64,000 nucleotides of DNA, taken from assembly GCF_025351295.1 (NCBI RefSeq), contig NZ_JANXWD010000105.1, positions 62,001-126,000 on the forward strand. The letters are read 5' to 3'. Source of the stretch: Phenylobacterium sp. (GTDB lineage Bacteria > Pseudomonadota > Alphaproteobacteria > Caulobacterales > Caulobacteraceae). A model generated the notes under the pieces. The model ran no database searches and was not told the origin of the DNA. It was given only the letters and a program-made list of their open reading frames with translations. How positions within the stretch are numbered: the first letter of the stretch is position 1; every line of letters starts with the position of its first letter. Shown in pieces: positions 36,553 to 43,870 of the stretch. The translations under genes and the position numbers were made by a program.

Positions 36553-36903
36553 ATGACCAAGGACGAGATGACCGCCATCGTGATGGCCTTTCCGGGCGCC
36601 GAACCGGGGATGAGCTATGGCAGCCCGTCGTTCAAGCTGAACGGCAAGTTCTTCACCCGCCTGCGCCGCGAGGACCAGAGCGTGGTGCTGCTGGACATCG
36701 GCCCGGACGAGCGCGAGATGCTGATGGAGGCCGAACCCGCCACCTTCCACATCACGCCGCACTACAAGGACTATCCCAGCGTGCTGGCGCGGATCGAGAC
36801 CCTGCACCCCGGCTCGTTCCGCAACTTCCTGGAACGCCGCTTCCGCAAGATCGCCAAGAAGACGGCGGTCAAGGCGTGGGAGGCGGAGCGCGCGCGCTCC
36901 TAA
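36553..36903 (+). CDS. MmcQ/YjbR family protein
   Basis: Protein of 116 residues with the YjbR fold. Visible family features are PGAEPGMSYGSPSFKLNGKF in parts, FFTRLRRED and LLDIGPDEREML, ending in a basic tail (RRFRKIAKKTAVKAW). The fold binds DNA in some members, but most have no assigned function. It is co-directional with the YdeI gene, eight bases apart, and the two often travel together. GAGACGCCC precedes the ATG. Confidence 0.9.
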   Translation: MTKDEMTAIVMAFPGAEPGMSYGSPSFKLNGKFFTRLRREDQSVVLLDIGPDEREMLMEAEPATFHITPHYKDYPSVLARIETLHPGSFRNFLERRFRKIAKKTAVKAWEAERARS

Positions 36904-36904
36904 T

Positions 36905-36941
36905 GATCGTCATCCCGCAGACAAGCCGCGGGATGACGATC
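36905..36941. terminator. Palindrome between convergent genes, probable terminator
   Basis: GATCGTCATCCCGC pairs with the nearly complementary GCGGGATGACGATC around a short loop, between the YjbR and lipocalin genes. Short relative of the repeats at 14427 and 26253. Confidence 0.7.
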
Positions 36942-36957
36942 AAGAGACAGGAGGTGG

Positions 36958-37491
36958 TTACTTCGCCGCCAATTCCGGGAATTCCAGCGCGCCGGTGTAG
37001 CCCCAGCTCTTCACCTCGGCGGTCAGCTTCTCGACCAGCTCGGCCGAGGGGTGGGGGTCGCGGGTGTAGATGTTGATCATGTCCATGTTGGGCGTGGACT
37101 GCAGGAACCACTCGTTGGTGTGGTCGATCATCCAGTACTCGCGGGCGATCGGCACGAAGCCGAACAGCTGGTAGCTGACGTGGACCTTGGTGTTCTGGCC
37201 GGGGTTGAGGATCTTCAGCGGCCCGCCAATCACTTTCTCCTTGCCGGTCGGGGTCTGGTCGCGGCAGCCGTCGCGCTGGGTGACCTTGTCGCCCTTGCGC
37301 AGGTAGTCGGTATAGCCGGCAACGCAGCCGTCGGTGAGCTTCATCGGGGTGCGGCCGATCTCGTACCAGCGGCCGTTGAAGAAGTTGGCCGCGTCCACCG
37401 GCTTGGCGGGTTCCGGCGCCTTCTGCGCATCGGCGGCGAGGGCGGGTCCCGCCAGGGCGAGGGCCATCAGCGTGGCGGTGAGGGTTTTCAT
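36958..37491 (-). CDS. Lipocalin family protein (Blc-like)
   Basis: Exported protein of 177 residues with a signal peptide (LTATLMALALAGPALAAD). The lipocalin first motif is FNGRWYEIGRTP (GxW), followed by GYTDYLRKGD, YQLFGFVPIAREYWMID and FLQSTPNMD near the C-terminus. Bacterial lipocalins such as Blc bind lysophospholipids or fatty acids in the envelope, usually as outer-membrane lipoproteins; no lipobox is seen, so this one is probably periplasmic. Two Cys (DGCVAGY and RDGCRDQ) could form a disulfide. The 74-residue gene upstream ends 10 bases before its start. Confidence 0.9.
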   Translation of the reverse strand: MKTLTATLMALALAGPALAADAQKAPEPAKPVDAANFFNGRWYEIGRTPMKLTDGCVAGYTDYLRKGDKVTQRDGCRDQTPTGKEKVIGGPLKILNPGQNTKVHVSYQLFGFVPIAREYWMIDHTNEWFLQSTPNMDMINIYTRDPHPSAELVEKLTAEVKSWGYTGALEFPELAAK

Positions 37492-37500
37492 GGGTCGCTC

Positions 37501-37725
37501 CTAGAATTCATCTTCGATAGAGGCGCGGAAGTGCTCGAACACCTCGCGCAGCTTCTGGTCCGGTTCGATCTCCGGCTCGGCGTCTTCCGGCTCCGGCGCG
37601 TCGGGCGCGATCAGCCGGCCGACCACCGCGCCGTGCTGCACCAGCAGCAGTTCCTCGCCGGCCGGCAGGTCGGTCAGCACGGCGGCGATCCTGGGCGGCA
37701 GGTCATCTAGGTCGAGGCGGGCCAT
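37501..37725 (-). CDS. Small acidic protein, antitoxin-like N-terminus, unknown
   Basis: The 74-residue product begins MARLDLDDLPPRIAAVLTDL and contains PAGEELLLVQHGAVVGRLIAP (parts quoted), which is reminiscent of the ILTRxGxPVARL strand of Phd/YefM antitoxins, then an acidic stretch (PEPEDAEPEIEPDQ) and an amphipathic end (LREVFEHFRASIEDEF). No toxin gene neighbours it, so an orphan antitoxin or unrelated regulator is possible. It is the first gene of a pair with the lipocalin gene and is divergent from ubiD across 57 bases. Confidence 0.7.
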   Translation of the reverse strand: MARLDLDDLPPRIAAVLTDLPAGEELLLVQHGAVVGRLIAPDAPEPEDAEPEIEPDQKLREVFEHFRASIEDEF

Positions 37726-37782
37726 GGGGCAATCCTAGACCGCTTCCGGCGCCGCGGGTAAACCCGCCCAAAGGGAACATTG

Positions 37783-39309
37783 ATGGCTTACCGATCGCTG
37801 CGCGAATTCCTGACCAAGCTCGAGGCCGCCGGCGAACTGGTCCGCGTCAGCGAACCGGTCTCCACCCAGCTGGAGATGACCGAGATCCAGCGCCGGCTGC
37901 TGCGCGACGGCGGCCCGGCGGTGCTGTTCGAGAACGTCATCCGCGCCGACGGCGAGCGCTCGACGATGCCCTGCCTGGTCAACCTGTTCGGCACGGTGAA
38001 GCGGGTGGCCATGGGCGTCACCCTGGAGGGCAAGGAACGCACCACCGCCGGCGAACTGCGCGAGGTGGGCGAGCTGCTGGCCTTCCTGCGCCAGCCCGAA
38101 CCGCCGCGTGGCCTGAAGGACGCGATGGAGATGCTGCCGTTGGCCAGGACGGTGATGAGCATGCGGCCGCAGGTGCGCAAGACCGCGCCGGTGCAGGAGA
38201 TCGTCTGGAGGGGTGACCAGATCGACCTGACCAGGCTGCCGATCCAGGGCTGCTGGCCGGGCGAGCCGGCGCCGCTGATCACCTGGCCGCTGGTGGTGAC
38301 CAAGGGCCCCTCGCAGACCCGCGAGGACGACTACAACCTGGGCATCTATCGCATGCAGGTGCTGGGCAAGGACCGCACCATCATGCGCTGGCTGGCCCAC
38401 CGCGGCGGGGCCCAGCACCACCGCCGCTGGAAGGCGCAGGGCAAGCGCGAGCCGCTGCCCGCCTGCGCAGTGATCGGCGCCGATCCGGGCACGATCCTGG
38501 CCGCGGTCACCCCGGTGCCGGACACGCTGTCGGAGTACCAGTTCGCCGGCCTGCTGCGCGGCGCCAAGCTGGACCTGGTTCCCGCGAAGACCGTCCCGCT
38601 GATGGTCCCGGCCCAGGCCGAGATCGTGCTGGAGGGCCATGTGCTGCTTGACGAGTACGCCGACGAGGGGCCGTACGGCGACCACACCGGCTACTACAAC
38701 TCGGTCGAACAGTTCCCGGTCTTCCAGGTCAGCGCGATCACCATGCGCAAGGACCCGATCTACCTCTCCACCTTCACTGGCCGGCCGCCGGACGAACCGT
38801 CGGTGCTGGGCGAGGCCTTGAACGAGGTGTTCATCCCGCTGTTGCAGCAGCAGTTCCCGGAGATCGTCGACTTCTGGCTGCCGCCGGAGGGCTGCAGCTA
38901 CCGCATCGCGGTGGTGTCGATGAAGAAGGCCTACCCCGGCCACGCCAAGCGGGTGATGATGGGCGTCTGGAGCTATCTGCGCCAGTTCATGTACACCAAG
39001 TGGGTGATCGTCGTGGACGACGACATCGACGCCCGCGACTGGAAGGACGTCATGTGGGCGCTCTCCACCCGCATGGACCCGGCCCGCGACATCACGCTCA
39101 TCGAGAATACCCCCATCGACTACCTGGACTTCGCATCGCCGGAGAGCGGGCTGGGATCGAAGATCGGGCTGGACGCCACCAACAAATGGCCGCCCGAGAC
39201 CCACCGCGAGTGGGGCGAGAAGCTGGGGATGGACCGCGCCACCATCGACGCGGTGACCGAGAAGTGGGCTAGGCTGGGGTTGCCCGGCGACGGTCGACCG
39301 GTCGAGTAG
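37783..39309 (+). CDS. ubiD: UbiD family decarboxylase
   Basis: 508-residue prenylated-FMN-dependent decarboxylase. In ubiquinone synthesis UbiD converts 3-polyprenyl-4-hydroxybenzoate to the polyprenylphenol. Family segments seen are [20 protein letters not shown] (in parts), the metal/cofactor region [15 protein letters not shown], the catalytic [19 protein letters not shown] region containing Glu and Asp, and [21 protein letters not shown] 37783 has AAGGGAAC upstream; a TTG three bases earlier is less likely. The partner ubiX is not in the window. Aromatic acid decarboxylases share this fold, but length and motifs favour the UbiD type. Confidence 0.93.
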   Translation: MAYRSLREFLTKLEAAGELVRVSEPVSTQLEMTEIQRRLLRDGGPAVLFENVIRADGERSTMPCLVNLFGTVKRVAMGVTLEGKERTTAGELREVGELLAFLRQPEPPRGLKDAMEMLPLARTVMSMRPQVRKTAPVQEIVWRGDQIDLTRLPIQGCWPGEPAPLITWPLVVTKGPSQTREDDYNLGIYRMQVLGKDRTIMRWLAHRGGAQHHRRWKAQGKREPLPACAVIGADPGTILAAVTPVPDTLSEYQFAGLLRGAKLDLVPAKTVPLMVPAQAEIVLEGHVLLDEYADEGPYGDHTGYYNSVEQFPVFQVSAITMRKDPIYLSTFTGRPPDEPSVLGEALNEVFIPLLQQQFPEIVDFWLPPEGCSYRIAVVSMKKAYPGHAKRVMMGVWSYLRQFMYTKWVIVVDDDIDARDWKDVMWALSTRMDPARDITLIENTPIDYLDFASPESGLGSKIGLDATNKWPPETHREWGEKLGMDRATIDAVTEKWARLGLPGDGRPVE

Positions 39310-39330
39310 CGACACAAAGAGGACGCCACG

Positions 39331-39732
39331 ATGGATCCGAAGGATTCCGTTCACGCCGCGGCCCTCTGGGCAGGGCTGCATCTGATCCTGCTGCTGGTGC
39401 TGGCCGTGCTGGTCACCCGCCAGCGGCGCAAGCACCACGTGGTGCTGGGCGACGGCGGCGTGCCAGGCCTGACCCAGGCGGGCCGGGCGTTCGGCAATGC
39501 GACGGAATATGTGCCGGCCGCCCTGGTGGCGCTGGCGATCCTGGCGCAGGCGGGCGCGCAGCCGATGCTGATCCACGGCATCGGCCTGGTGCTGTTCGGG
39601 GGCCGGGTGCTGCATGCGCTGGGCCTGTCGCGGGGCGACGGGACCGGGTGGCCGAGGGCGGCCGGGGTGCTGGCCACCTGGGTCGCCTACATCGCCGCGG
39701 CTGCGGCGCTTTTGTTCTACGCCATCCCCTGA
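39331..39732 (+). CDS. MAPEG family membrane protein
   Basis: Integral membrane protein of 133 residues with four helices (ALWAGLHLILLLVLAVLV, VPAALVALAILAQA, IHGIGLVLFGGRVLHAL, LATWVAYIAAAAALLF). The loop RQRRKHHVVLGDGG and AFGNATEYVPAALV match the MAPEG glutathione transferase-like family. Enzymatic activity in bacteria is mostly untested. It follows ubiD after 21 bases with AAGAGGACG as ribosome binding site. Confidence 0.9.
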   Translation: MDPKDSVHAAALWAGLHLILLLVLAVLVTRQRRKHHVVLGDGGVPGLTQAGRAFGNATEYVPAALVALAILAQAGAQPMLIHGIGLVLFGGRVLHALGLSRGDGTGWPRAAGVLATWVAYIAAAAALLFYAIP

Positions 39733-39740
39733 GCCTGACC

Positions 39741-39769
39741 GTCGTCCCGCGGCTGGTCCGCGGGATGAC
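39741..39769. terminator. Short GTCGTCCCGCGG palindrome, probable terminator
   Basis: GTCGTCCCGCGG pairs with CCGCGGGATGAC around a short loop, between the MAPEG gene and the convergent antitoxin gene. Same family as 36905 and 42969. Confidence 0.7.
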
Positions 39770-39827
39770 GCACTACGTCGAGGCTGCGGCCTTTACGGCA
39801 CCCCGCGCGCCTGGGCTCGGGGTCCGC

Positions 39828-40121
39828 CTATGCCGCCTGCGGCGTCTTTACCGTCAGATGGAGGCCGAGCGCGCCCATGACCCGTAGCACGGTGTCAAGG
39901 CTTGGGTTCCCGTCGGCACTTAGCGCCTTGTACAGCGCCTGACGCGAAAGCCCGGTCTTCTCCGCCAGCTCGGTCATGCCGCCCGCCCGGGCCACGACGC
40001 CCAGCGCAGTCGCGATGTGCGCGGCGTTCGCGTCCTCGAAGGCCGCTTCGAGGAAATACGCCACGTCGTCGGCCGTCTCGATCCCGTCGGCCGCATCGAA
40101 GGGAAGGGTCTTCGGGGTCAT
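39828..40121 (-). CDS. higA: HigA-type antitoxin (addiction module antidote, helix-turn-helix)
   Basis: DNA-binding antitoxin of 97 residues. The N-terminal part (FDAADGIETADDVAYFLEAA, in parts) is the toxin-neutralising half; the helix-turn-helix is LAEKTGLSRQALYKALSADGNPS (as LAEKTGLSRQALYKAL and GNPS), followed by LRVMGALGLHL. This matches the 'probable addiction module antidote protein' family. ATG 40121 has a perfect AAGGAGGT upstream inside the toxin gene, and the toxin TGA overlaps it (ATGA). It lies downstream of the toxin, the reversed order typical of HigBA. It would also repress the operon. Confidence 0.92.
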   Translation of the reverse strand: MTPKTLPFDAADGIETADDVAYFLEAAFEDANAAHIATALGVVARAGGMTELAEKTGLSRQALYKALSADGNPSLDTVLRVMGALGLHLTVKTPQAA

Positions 40122-40411
40122 CTCATACCTCCTTCGCCAGTTGCCTGGCCCGCGATGTCCCGGGCCTGGGTGGACTTGTCTCCGCCGCACAGGAGCACGA
40201 TCAGTTGCTCGCCGCGCCGCACGAAATAGAGCCGGTAACCCGGCCCGTAGTGGATGCGCGCCTCGGTGACACCCTCGCCAACCGAGGCGACATCGCCGAG
40301 ATTGCCGACTGCGATCCTGAGCACCCGATCGGAGATCCGTTGCATCGCGCGGCGGTCTCGCAGCGCGCCGAGCCATTCGGCGAACGCCTCGGTCTGGCGC
40401 ACCTCGAGCAT
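40118..40411 (-). CDS. higB: HigB/RelE-ParE family toxin (addiction module killer protein)
   Basis: Toxin of 97 residues. It starts MLEVRQTEAFAEWLGAL and contains RISDRVLRIAVGNLGD, GVTEARIHYGPGYRLYF and IVLLCGGDKSTQARDI, which is the complete signature of the killer-protein subfamily of RelE/ParE toxins. Members act as ribosome-dependent mRNA interferases or gyrase inhibitors; which applies here is unknown. ATG 40411 is preferred, with an in-frame start at 40444 giving a longer and unlikely head. The operon promoter should lie in the AT-richer stretch to 40470. Confidence 0.92.
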   Translation of the reverse strand: MLEVRQTEAFAEWLGALRDRRAMQRISDRVLRIAVGNLGDVASVGEGVTEARIHYGPGYRLYFVRRGEQLIVLLCGGDKSTQARDIAGQATGEGGMR

Positions 40412-40471
40412 GCGACACCGTAGGCGAGACAAGAGGATCGTCAACTATAAGCGACACCAAAATCGATCAAA
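40412..40471 (-). promoter_or_regulatory. Candidate promoter and operator of the toxin-antitoxin operon
   Basis: The direct repeat GCGACACC occurs at 40412-40419 and 40451-40458 (GGTGTCGC on the coding strand). Between and beyond are a TATAGT -10-like box (40444-40449) and a TTTGAT -35-like box (40466-40471), spaced 16 bases. Repeats flanking the start region suggest antitoxin binding. Confidence 0.4.
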
Positions 40472-40575
40472 CCACAGACCCCGATCCCCCACGAGTCGGG
40501 GGCGAACCGTGACGGCCAGGGATGCGGCGAAGCGCCGGGGTTGTTCCCTCTGCCCGTTCCCGCCATATCCCTGCG

Positions 40576-41907
40576 ATGGACGAAACCCTGTTGAACGAGG
40601 TCGTGGCCGCCGCCCTGAAGGCCGGAGCCGATGCGGCCGAAGCGGTCGGCGCCGACCGGCGCAGCCTGTCGATCTCCGTCCGCATGGGCGCCCTGGAAGA
40701 GGTCGAGCGCGAGGAATCACGCGACCTGGGCCTGCGGGTGTTCGTGGGCCGGCGGCAGGCCACCGTCTCCCGCTCGGACATCTCCGCCGAGGCCCGCGCC
40801 AAGCTGGTGGAGCGCGCGGTGGCCATGGCCCGGCTGGCGCCCGAGGACCCCTATGCCGGCCTGGCCGACCCAGACCGGCTGGCCAAGGGGCCGCTGCTCG
40901 ACCTCGACCTCTACGACCCGACCGAGCCCTCCGCCGAGGCGCTGGAGGCGCGCGCGCGGATCGCCGAAGCGGCCGCCCGCGCGGTGCCCAAGGTCACCAA
41001 CTCCGACGGCGGCAGCGGCGCCTGGTCGTCCTCGCAGTGGACCATGGTGACCAGCGCCGGCTTCACCGGCGTGCACCGCGCCTCGGGCTTCTCCATCGGC
41101 GCCTCGGCGATCGCCGGCGACGACGACGGTATGGAGACCGGCTATGACGGCCGCTCGGTCCGCTGGCAGGCCGACCTGCCGGCGCCGGAGACGCTGGGCG
41201 CCGAGGCCGGCCGCCGGGCCGCCTCGCGGCTGGGGGCGCGCAAGATCGCCTCGACCACCGCCCCGGTGATCTTCGAGAACCGCCTGGCCGGATCGCTGAT
41301 GGGTCCGCTGATCGGCGCCATCTCCGGCCCCTCGATCGCGCGCGGCACCTCGTTCCTCAAGGACAAGCTGGGCCAGCAGCTGTTCGCCAAGGGCATCTAT
41401 CTGAAGGACGACCCGCACAAGCTGCGCGGCCTCGGCTCCTCGCCCTTCGACGACGAGGGCGTGGCCAACGCGGCGCACAATCTGATCGACGACGGGGTGC
41501 TGACCACCTGGCTGCTGAACTCGTCCTCGGCCCGCCAGCTGGGCCTCAGCACCACCGGGCACGCCTCGCGCGGCCTGGCCGGCCCGCCCGGCGTCTCGAC
41601 CTCCAACCTGACCTTCCAGCCGGGTGATCGCGACCAGGCCGGGCTGATGGCCGACGCGGGCGAGGGCCTGCTGATCACCTCGATGTTCGGCCCGTCCCTG
41701 AACGGCAACACCGGCGACTGGTCGGTGGGCTGCTCCGGCTTCTGGTTCGAGGGCGGCGAGATCGCCTATCCGGTCAACGAGATCACCGTGGCCGGAAACC
41801 TGCTGGAGATCTTCAGCCGCGTGGTTCCGGGCTCCGACCTGGAGATCCGTGGCGCCGCCAACGCCCCGTCGCTGCTGGTGTACGCGCTGGCCATCGCGGG
41901 TCGATGA
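40576..41907 (+). CDS. pmbA: TldD/PmbA family metalloprotease, PmbA-like
   Basis: Cytosolic protein of 443 residues that in family members matures peptides (microcin B17, CcdA) together with TldD; the TldD partner, which bears the metal site, is not in the window. Visible features are AAALKAGADAAEAVGADRRSLS (in parts), RDLGLRVFVGRRQATVS, GFSIGASAIAGD, VIFENRLAGSLMGPLIGAISG (in parts) and NLTFQPGD. ATG 40576 is chosen because homologues start just before LLNEVV. The stop overlaps the CysQ-like gene start in an ATGA. Confidence 0.9.
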   Translation: MDETLLNEVVAAALKAGADAAEAVGADRRSLSISVRMGALEEVEREESRDLGLRVFVGRRQATVSRSDISAEARAKLVERAVAMARLAPEDPYAGLADPDRLAKGPLLDLDLYDPTEPSAEALEARARIAEAAARAVPKVTNSDGGSGAWSSSQWTMVTSAGFTGVHRASGFSIGASAIAGDDDGMETGYDGRSVRWQADLPAPETLGAEAGRRAASRLGARKIASTTAPVIFENRLAGSLMGPLIGAISGPSIARGTSFLKDKLGQQLFAKGIYLKDDPHKLRGLGSSPFDDEGVANAAHNLIDDGVLTTWLLNSSSARQLGLSTTGHASRGLAGPPGVSTSNLTFQPGDRDQAGLMADAGEGLLITSMFGPSLNGNTGDWSVGCSGFWFEGGEIAYPVNEITVAGNLLEIFSRVVPGSDLEIRGAANAPSLLVYALAIAGR

Positions 41908-42695
41908 AGCAGGACCTCGACCTGATCGTGCAGGCCGCGCAGGAGGCCGGGGCCCTGGCCCGTAACCTCCGTCGCAAGGGCCTGGAGGTCGAGTACAAGG
42001 CCGAGGACAACACCCCGGTGACCAACGCCGACCTGGCCGCCGACAAGCTGCTGACCGCGCGCCTGCGCGCGGCACGGCCCGACTACGGCTGGCTGTCCGA
42101 GGAGACCGCCGACGATTCCCGGCGCATGGAGCACCGACGCATCTTCGTGGTCGATCCGATCGACGGGACGCGCGCGTTCCTGAAGGGCCGGCCCTGGTGG
42201 TCGGTGTCGATCGCGGTGGTGGAGGACGGCCTGACCGTGGCCGGCGTGGTCTTCGCCCCTGAGGTGGACGAGATCTATGCGGCGACCGCCGGCCAGGGCG
42301 CCACCCGCAACAACCGCCCGATCCAGCCCAGTGGCGCCACGGACCTCGACGACTGCCGCATGGCCGGCGATCCGATGGTCTTCGCCCACTGGTCCTGGCC
42401 CACGCCGTGGCCGGAGACCATGCGGGTCGAGCAGCGCAATTCCACCGCCTACCGCATGTGCCTGGTGGCGGCCGGGGAGTTCGACGCCGCCGTGGCGCCG
42501 GTGCGCAAGTCCGACTGGGACGTCGCGGCCGGCGATCTCATCGCCCGCGAAGCCGGCTGCTTCGTGGGTGATCACAACGGCTGCGCGTTCCGCTACAATC
42601 GCCGGCGCCCGTCACAGGCCAGCCTGATCTGCGCCACCCCGGCCCTCGCGCCATTGATCCTGGCGCGGGTGTCGCATATTGGCGCGGCGAAATGA
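41904..42695 (+). CDS. Inositol monophosphatase family protein, CysQ-like
   Basis: Mg-dependent, Li-sensitive-type phosphatase of 263 residues; likely 3'(2'),5'-bisphosphate nucleotidase or inositol phosphatase. The metal site is VVDPIDGTRAF (Asp84, Asp87) with upstream Glu66/Glu67 in LSEETAD, and the distal motif is KSDWDVAAGDLIAREAGC (in parts). Translation is coupled to pmbA by ATGA. Gene order pmbA-cysQ-DUF4170 is common in alphaproteobacteria ahead of lipid A/Kdo genes, as here. Confidence 0.9.
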   Translation: MKQDLDLIVQAAQEAGALARNLRRKGLEVEYKAEDNTPVTNADLAADKLLTARLRAARPDYGWLSEETADDSRRMEHRRIFVVDPIDGTRAFLKGRPWWSVSIAVVEDGLTVAGVVFAPEVDEIYAATAGQGATRNNRPIQPSGATDLDDCRMAGDPMVFAHWSWPTPWPETMRVEQRNSTAYRMCLVAAGEFDAAVAPVRKSDWDVAAGDLIAREAGCFVGDHNGCAFRYNRRRPSQASLICATPALAPLILARVSHIGAAK

Positions 42696-42717
42696 CCTCT
42701 GCTGAAACGAACCGCAC

Positions 42718-42966
42718 ATGCCCGACAAACAACTCCTCCACCTCGTCATCGGCGGGGAACTGAAATCGCTCGATGGACCGCCCGAGTTCTCTGACCTGAC
42801 CAAGGTCGACCTGGTCGGCGCCTATCCGACCTACCAGGACGCCGCCAAGGCGTGGCGCGCACGGGCCCAGCAGACCGTCGACAACGCGCTGATGCGCTAT
42901 TTCATCATCCACGCCCACAAGCTGCTGGATCCCGACAGCGACGAGCACCACGACCACCACCACTAG
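42718..42966 (+). CDS. DUF4170 family protein with His-rich tail
   Basis: Protein of 82 residues. It matches DUF4170 by LHLVIGGELKSLDG, VDLVGAYPTYQDAAKAWRA and RYFIIHAHKLLDP. The C-terminus is DEHHDHHH, a possible metal-binding tail. DUF4170 proteins have no assigned function but keep company with waaA, lpxK and cysQ-like genes in alphaproteobacteria, so an envelope role is possible. It follows the CysQ-like gene by 22 bases. Confidence 0.92.
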   Translation: MPDKQLLHLVIGGELKSLDGPPEFSDLTKVDLVGAYPTYQDAAKAWRARAQQTVDNALMRYFIIHAHKLLDPDSDEHHDHHH

Positions 42967-42968
42967 GC

Positions 42969-42999
42969 CGTCATCCCGCGGCTTGTCCGCGGGATGACG
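42969..42999. terminator. Short CGTCATCCCGCGG palindrome, probable terminator
   Basis: CGTCATCCCGCGG pairs perfectly with CCGCGGGATGACG around CTTGT, directly after DUF4170 and before the convergent phosphatase gene. Best formed member of the short terminator-like family. Confidence 0.75.
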
Positions 43000-43009
43000 C
43001 TCGTAGGGG

Positions 43010-43699
43010 TCACTCCCGCCGCAGCACGCCCTCGGTCAGCGCATTGGCCCACATGTTGGTGCGGAAATCGGCCTTGATGCCGGCCGGGTCGTACAGCGGG
43101 CTCTGCACCCATTCGAGGAAGCTCATCCCGGCCGGCTCGCCCTCAGTGAGGTAGCGGGCGAAGGTGTAGTCCAGCACGCCGGTCTTGCCGTGGCGGATGT
43201 GCAGGTAGCGGAACGACAGCTGGTCCAGCGCCGCGCGGATCGGCAGGCCCTTGCGGAAGTGCAGGTAGAGCACGCTCATGATCCCGGCCCGGTCCGCGCC
43301 GGACTTGCAGTGCATCAGCGCCGGATACTCCAGGGTCTCGAACAGCCGCTTGGCCGCCAGCACCCGCTCGCGGCTGGGGACCTCGCGCGAGGTGATAGTG
43401 AAGTTGACGAAGGTCAGGCCCAGCCGCGCGCAGGCGTCCTTCTCCAGGGCGTGGAAACTGGCGTCGAAGCCGCCGCGCAGGTTGACGACGGTGCGGATGC
43501 CGCGGGCCTTCCACGCGGCGAGCTGGTGCGGCCAGGGCTGGTTGGCGCGCACCAGCTCCTCGGAGATCCAGTGGGCGTTGGAGAAGCCCAGCCGAAGATA
43601 GGCGTGGTCGTTCCAGAGGTAGTCCGCATAGGTCACCGCCCGCCCCAGCGGCGTGGTCAGGTCGAACCGGCCAGGTTCGGGAGCGGGCGCATCGGTCAT
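43010..43699 (-). CDS. Dual-specificity/tyrosine phosphatase-like protein
   Basis: Protein of 229 residues with the cysteine phosphatase P-loop HCKSGADRAG: nucleophile Cys131 and Arg137. The upstream segment GIRTVVNLRGG is the typical strand and loop of the family; ITSREVPS may hold the general acid region, though no Asp is evident there. Such phosphatases in Proteobacteria can dephosphorylate proteins, inositides or lipid phosphates; lipid substrates are possible given nearby lipid A genes but this is inference. ATG 43699 is chosen since residues upstream look non-coding. It is divergent from the third hybrid kinase. Confidence 0.88.
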   Translation of the reverse strand: MTDAPAPEPGRFDLTTPLGRAVTYADYLWNDHAYLRLGFSNAHWISEELVRANQPWPHQLAAWKARGIRTVVNLRGGFDASFHALEKDACARLGLTFVNFTITSREVPSRERVLAAKRLFETLEYPALMHCKSGADRAGIMSVLYLHFRKGLPIRAALDQLSFRYLHIRHGKTGVLDYTFARYLTEGEPAGMSFLEWVQSPLYDPAGIKADFRTNMWANALTEGVLRRE

Positions 43700-43870
43700 C
43701 GGGCCTAAGTAGGCCGCGGCGCGCGCCAGCGAAAGCGGTCGGCGTGCGGGCCGGCGCCGCGACAATCTGTCCACCGGCTCCGCGAACGGCGTCATCCGCG
43801 TTTGCACTTTCACAAGCCGGGCCATGCGACGGTTCCGTCACGAGGTCGTAGGCCGGGGGGCCAAGCGCGC

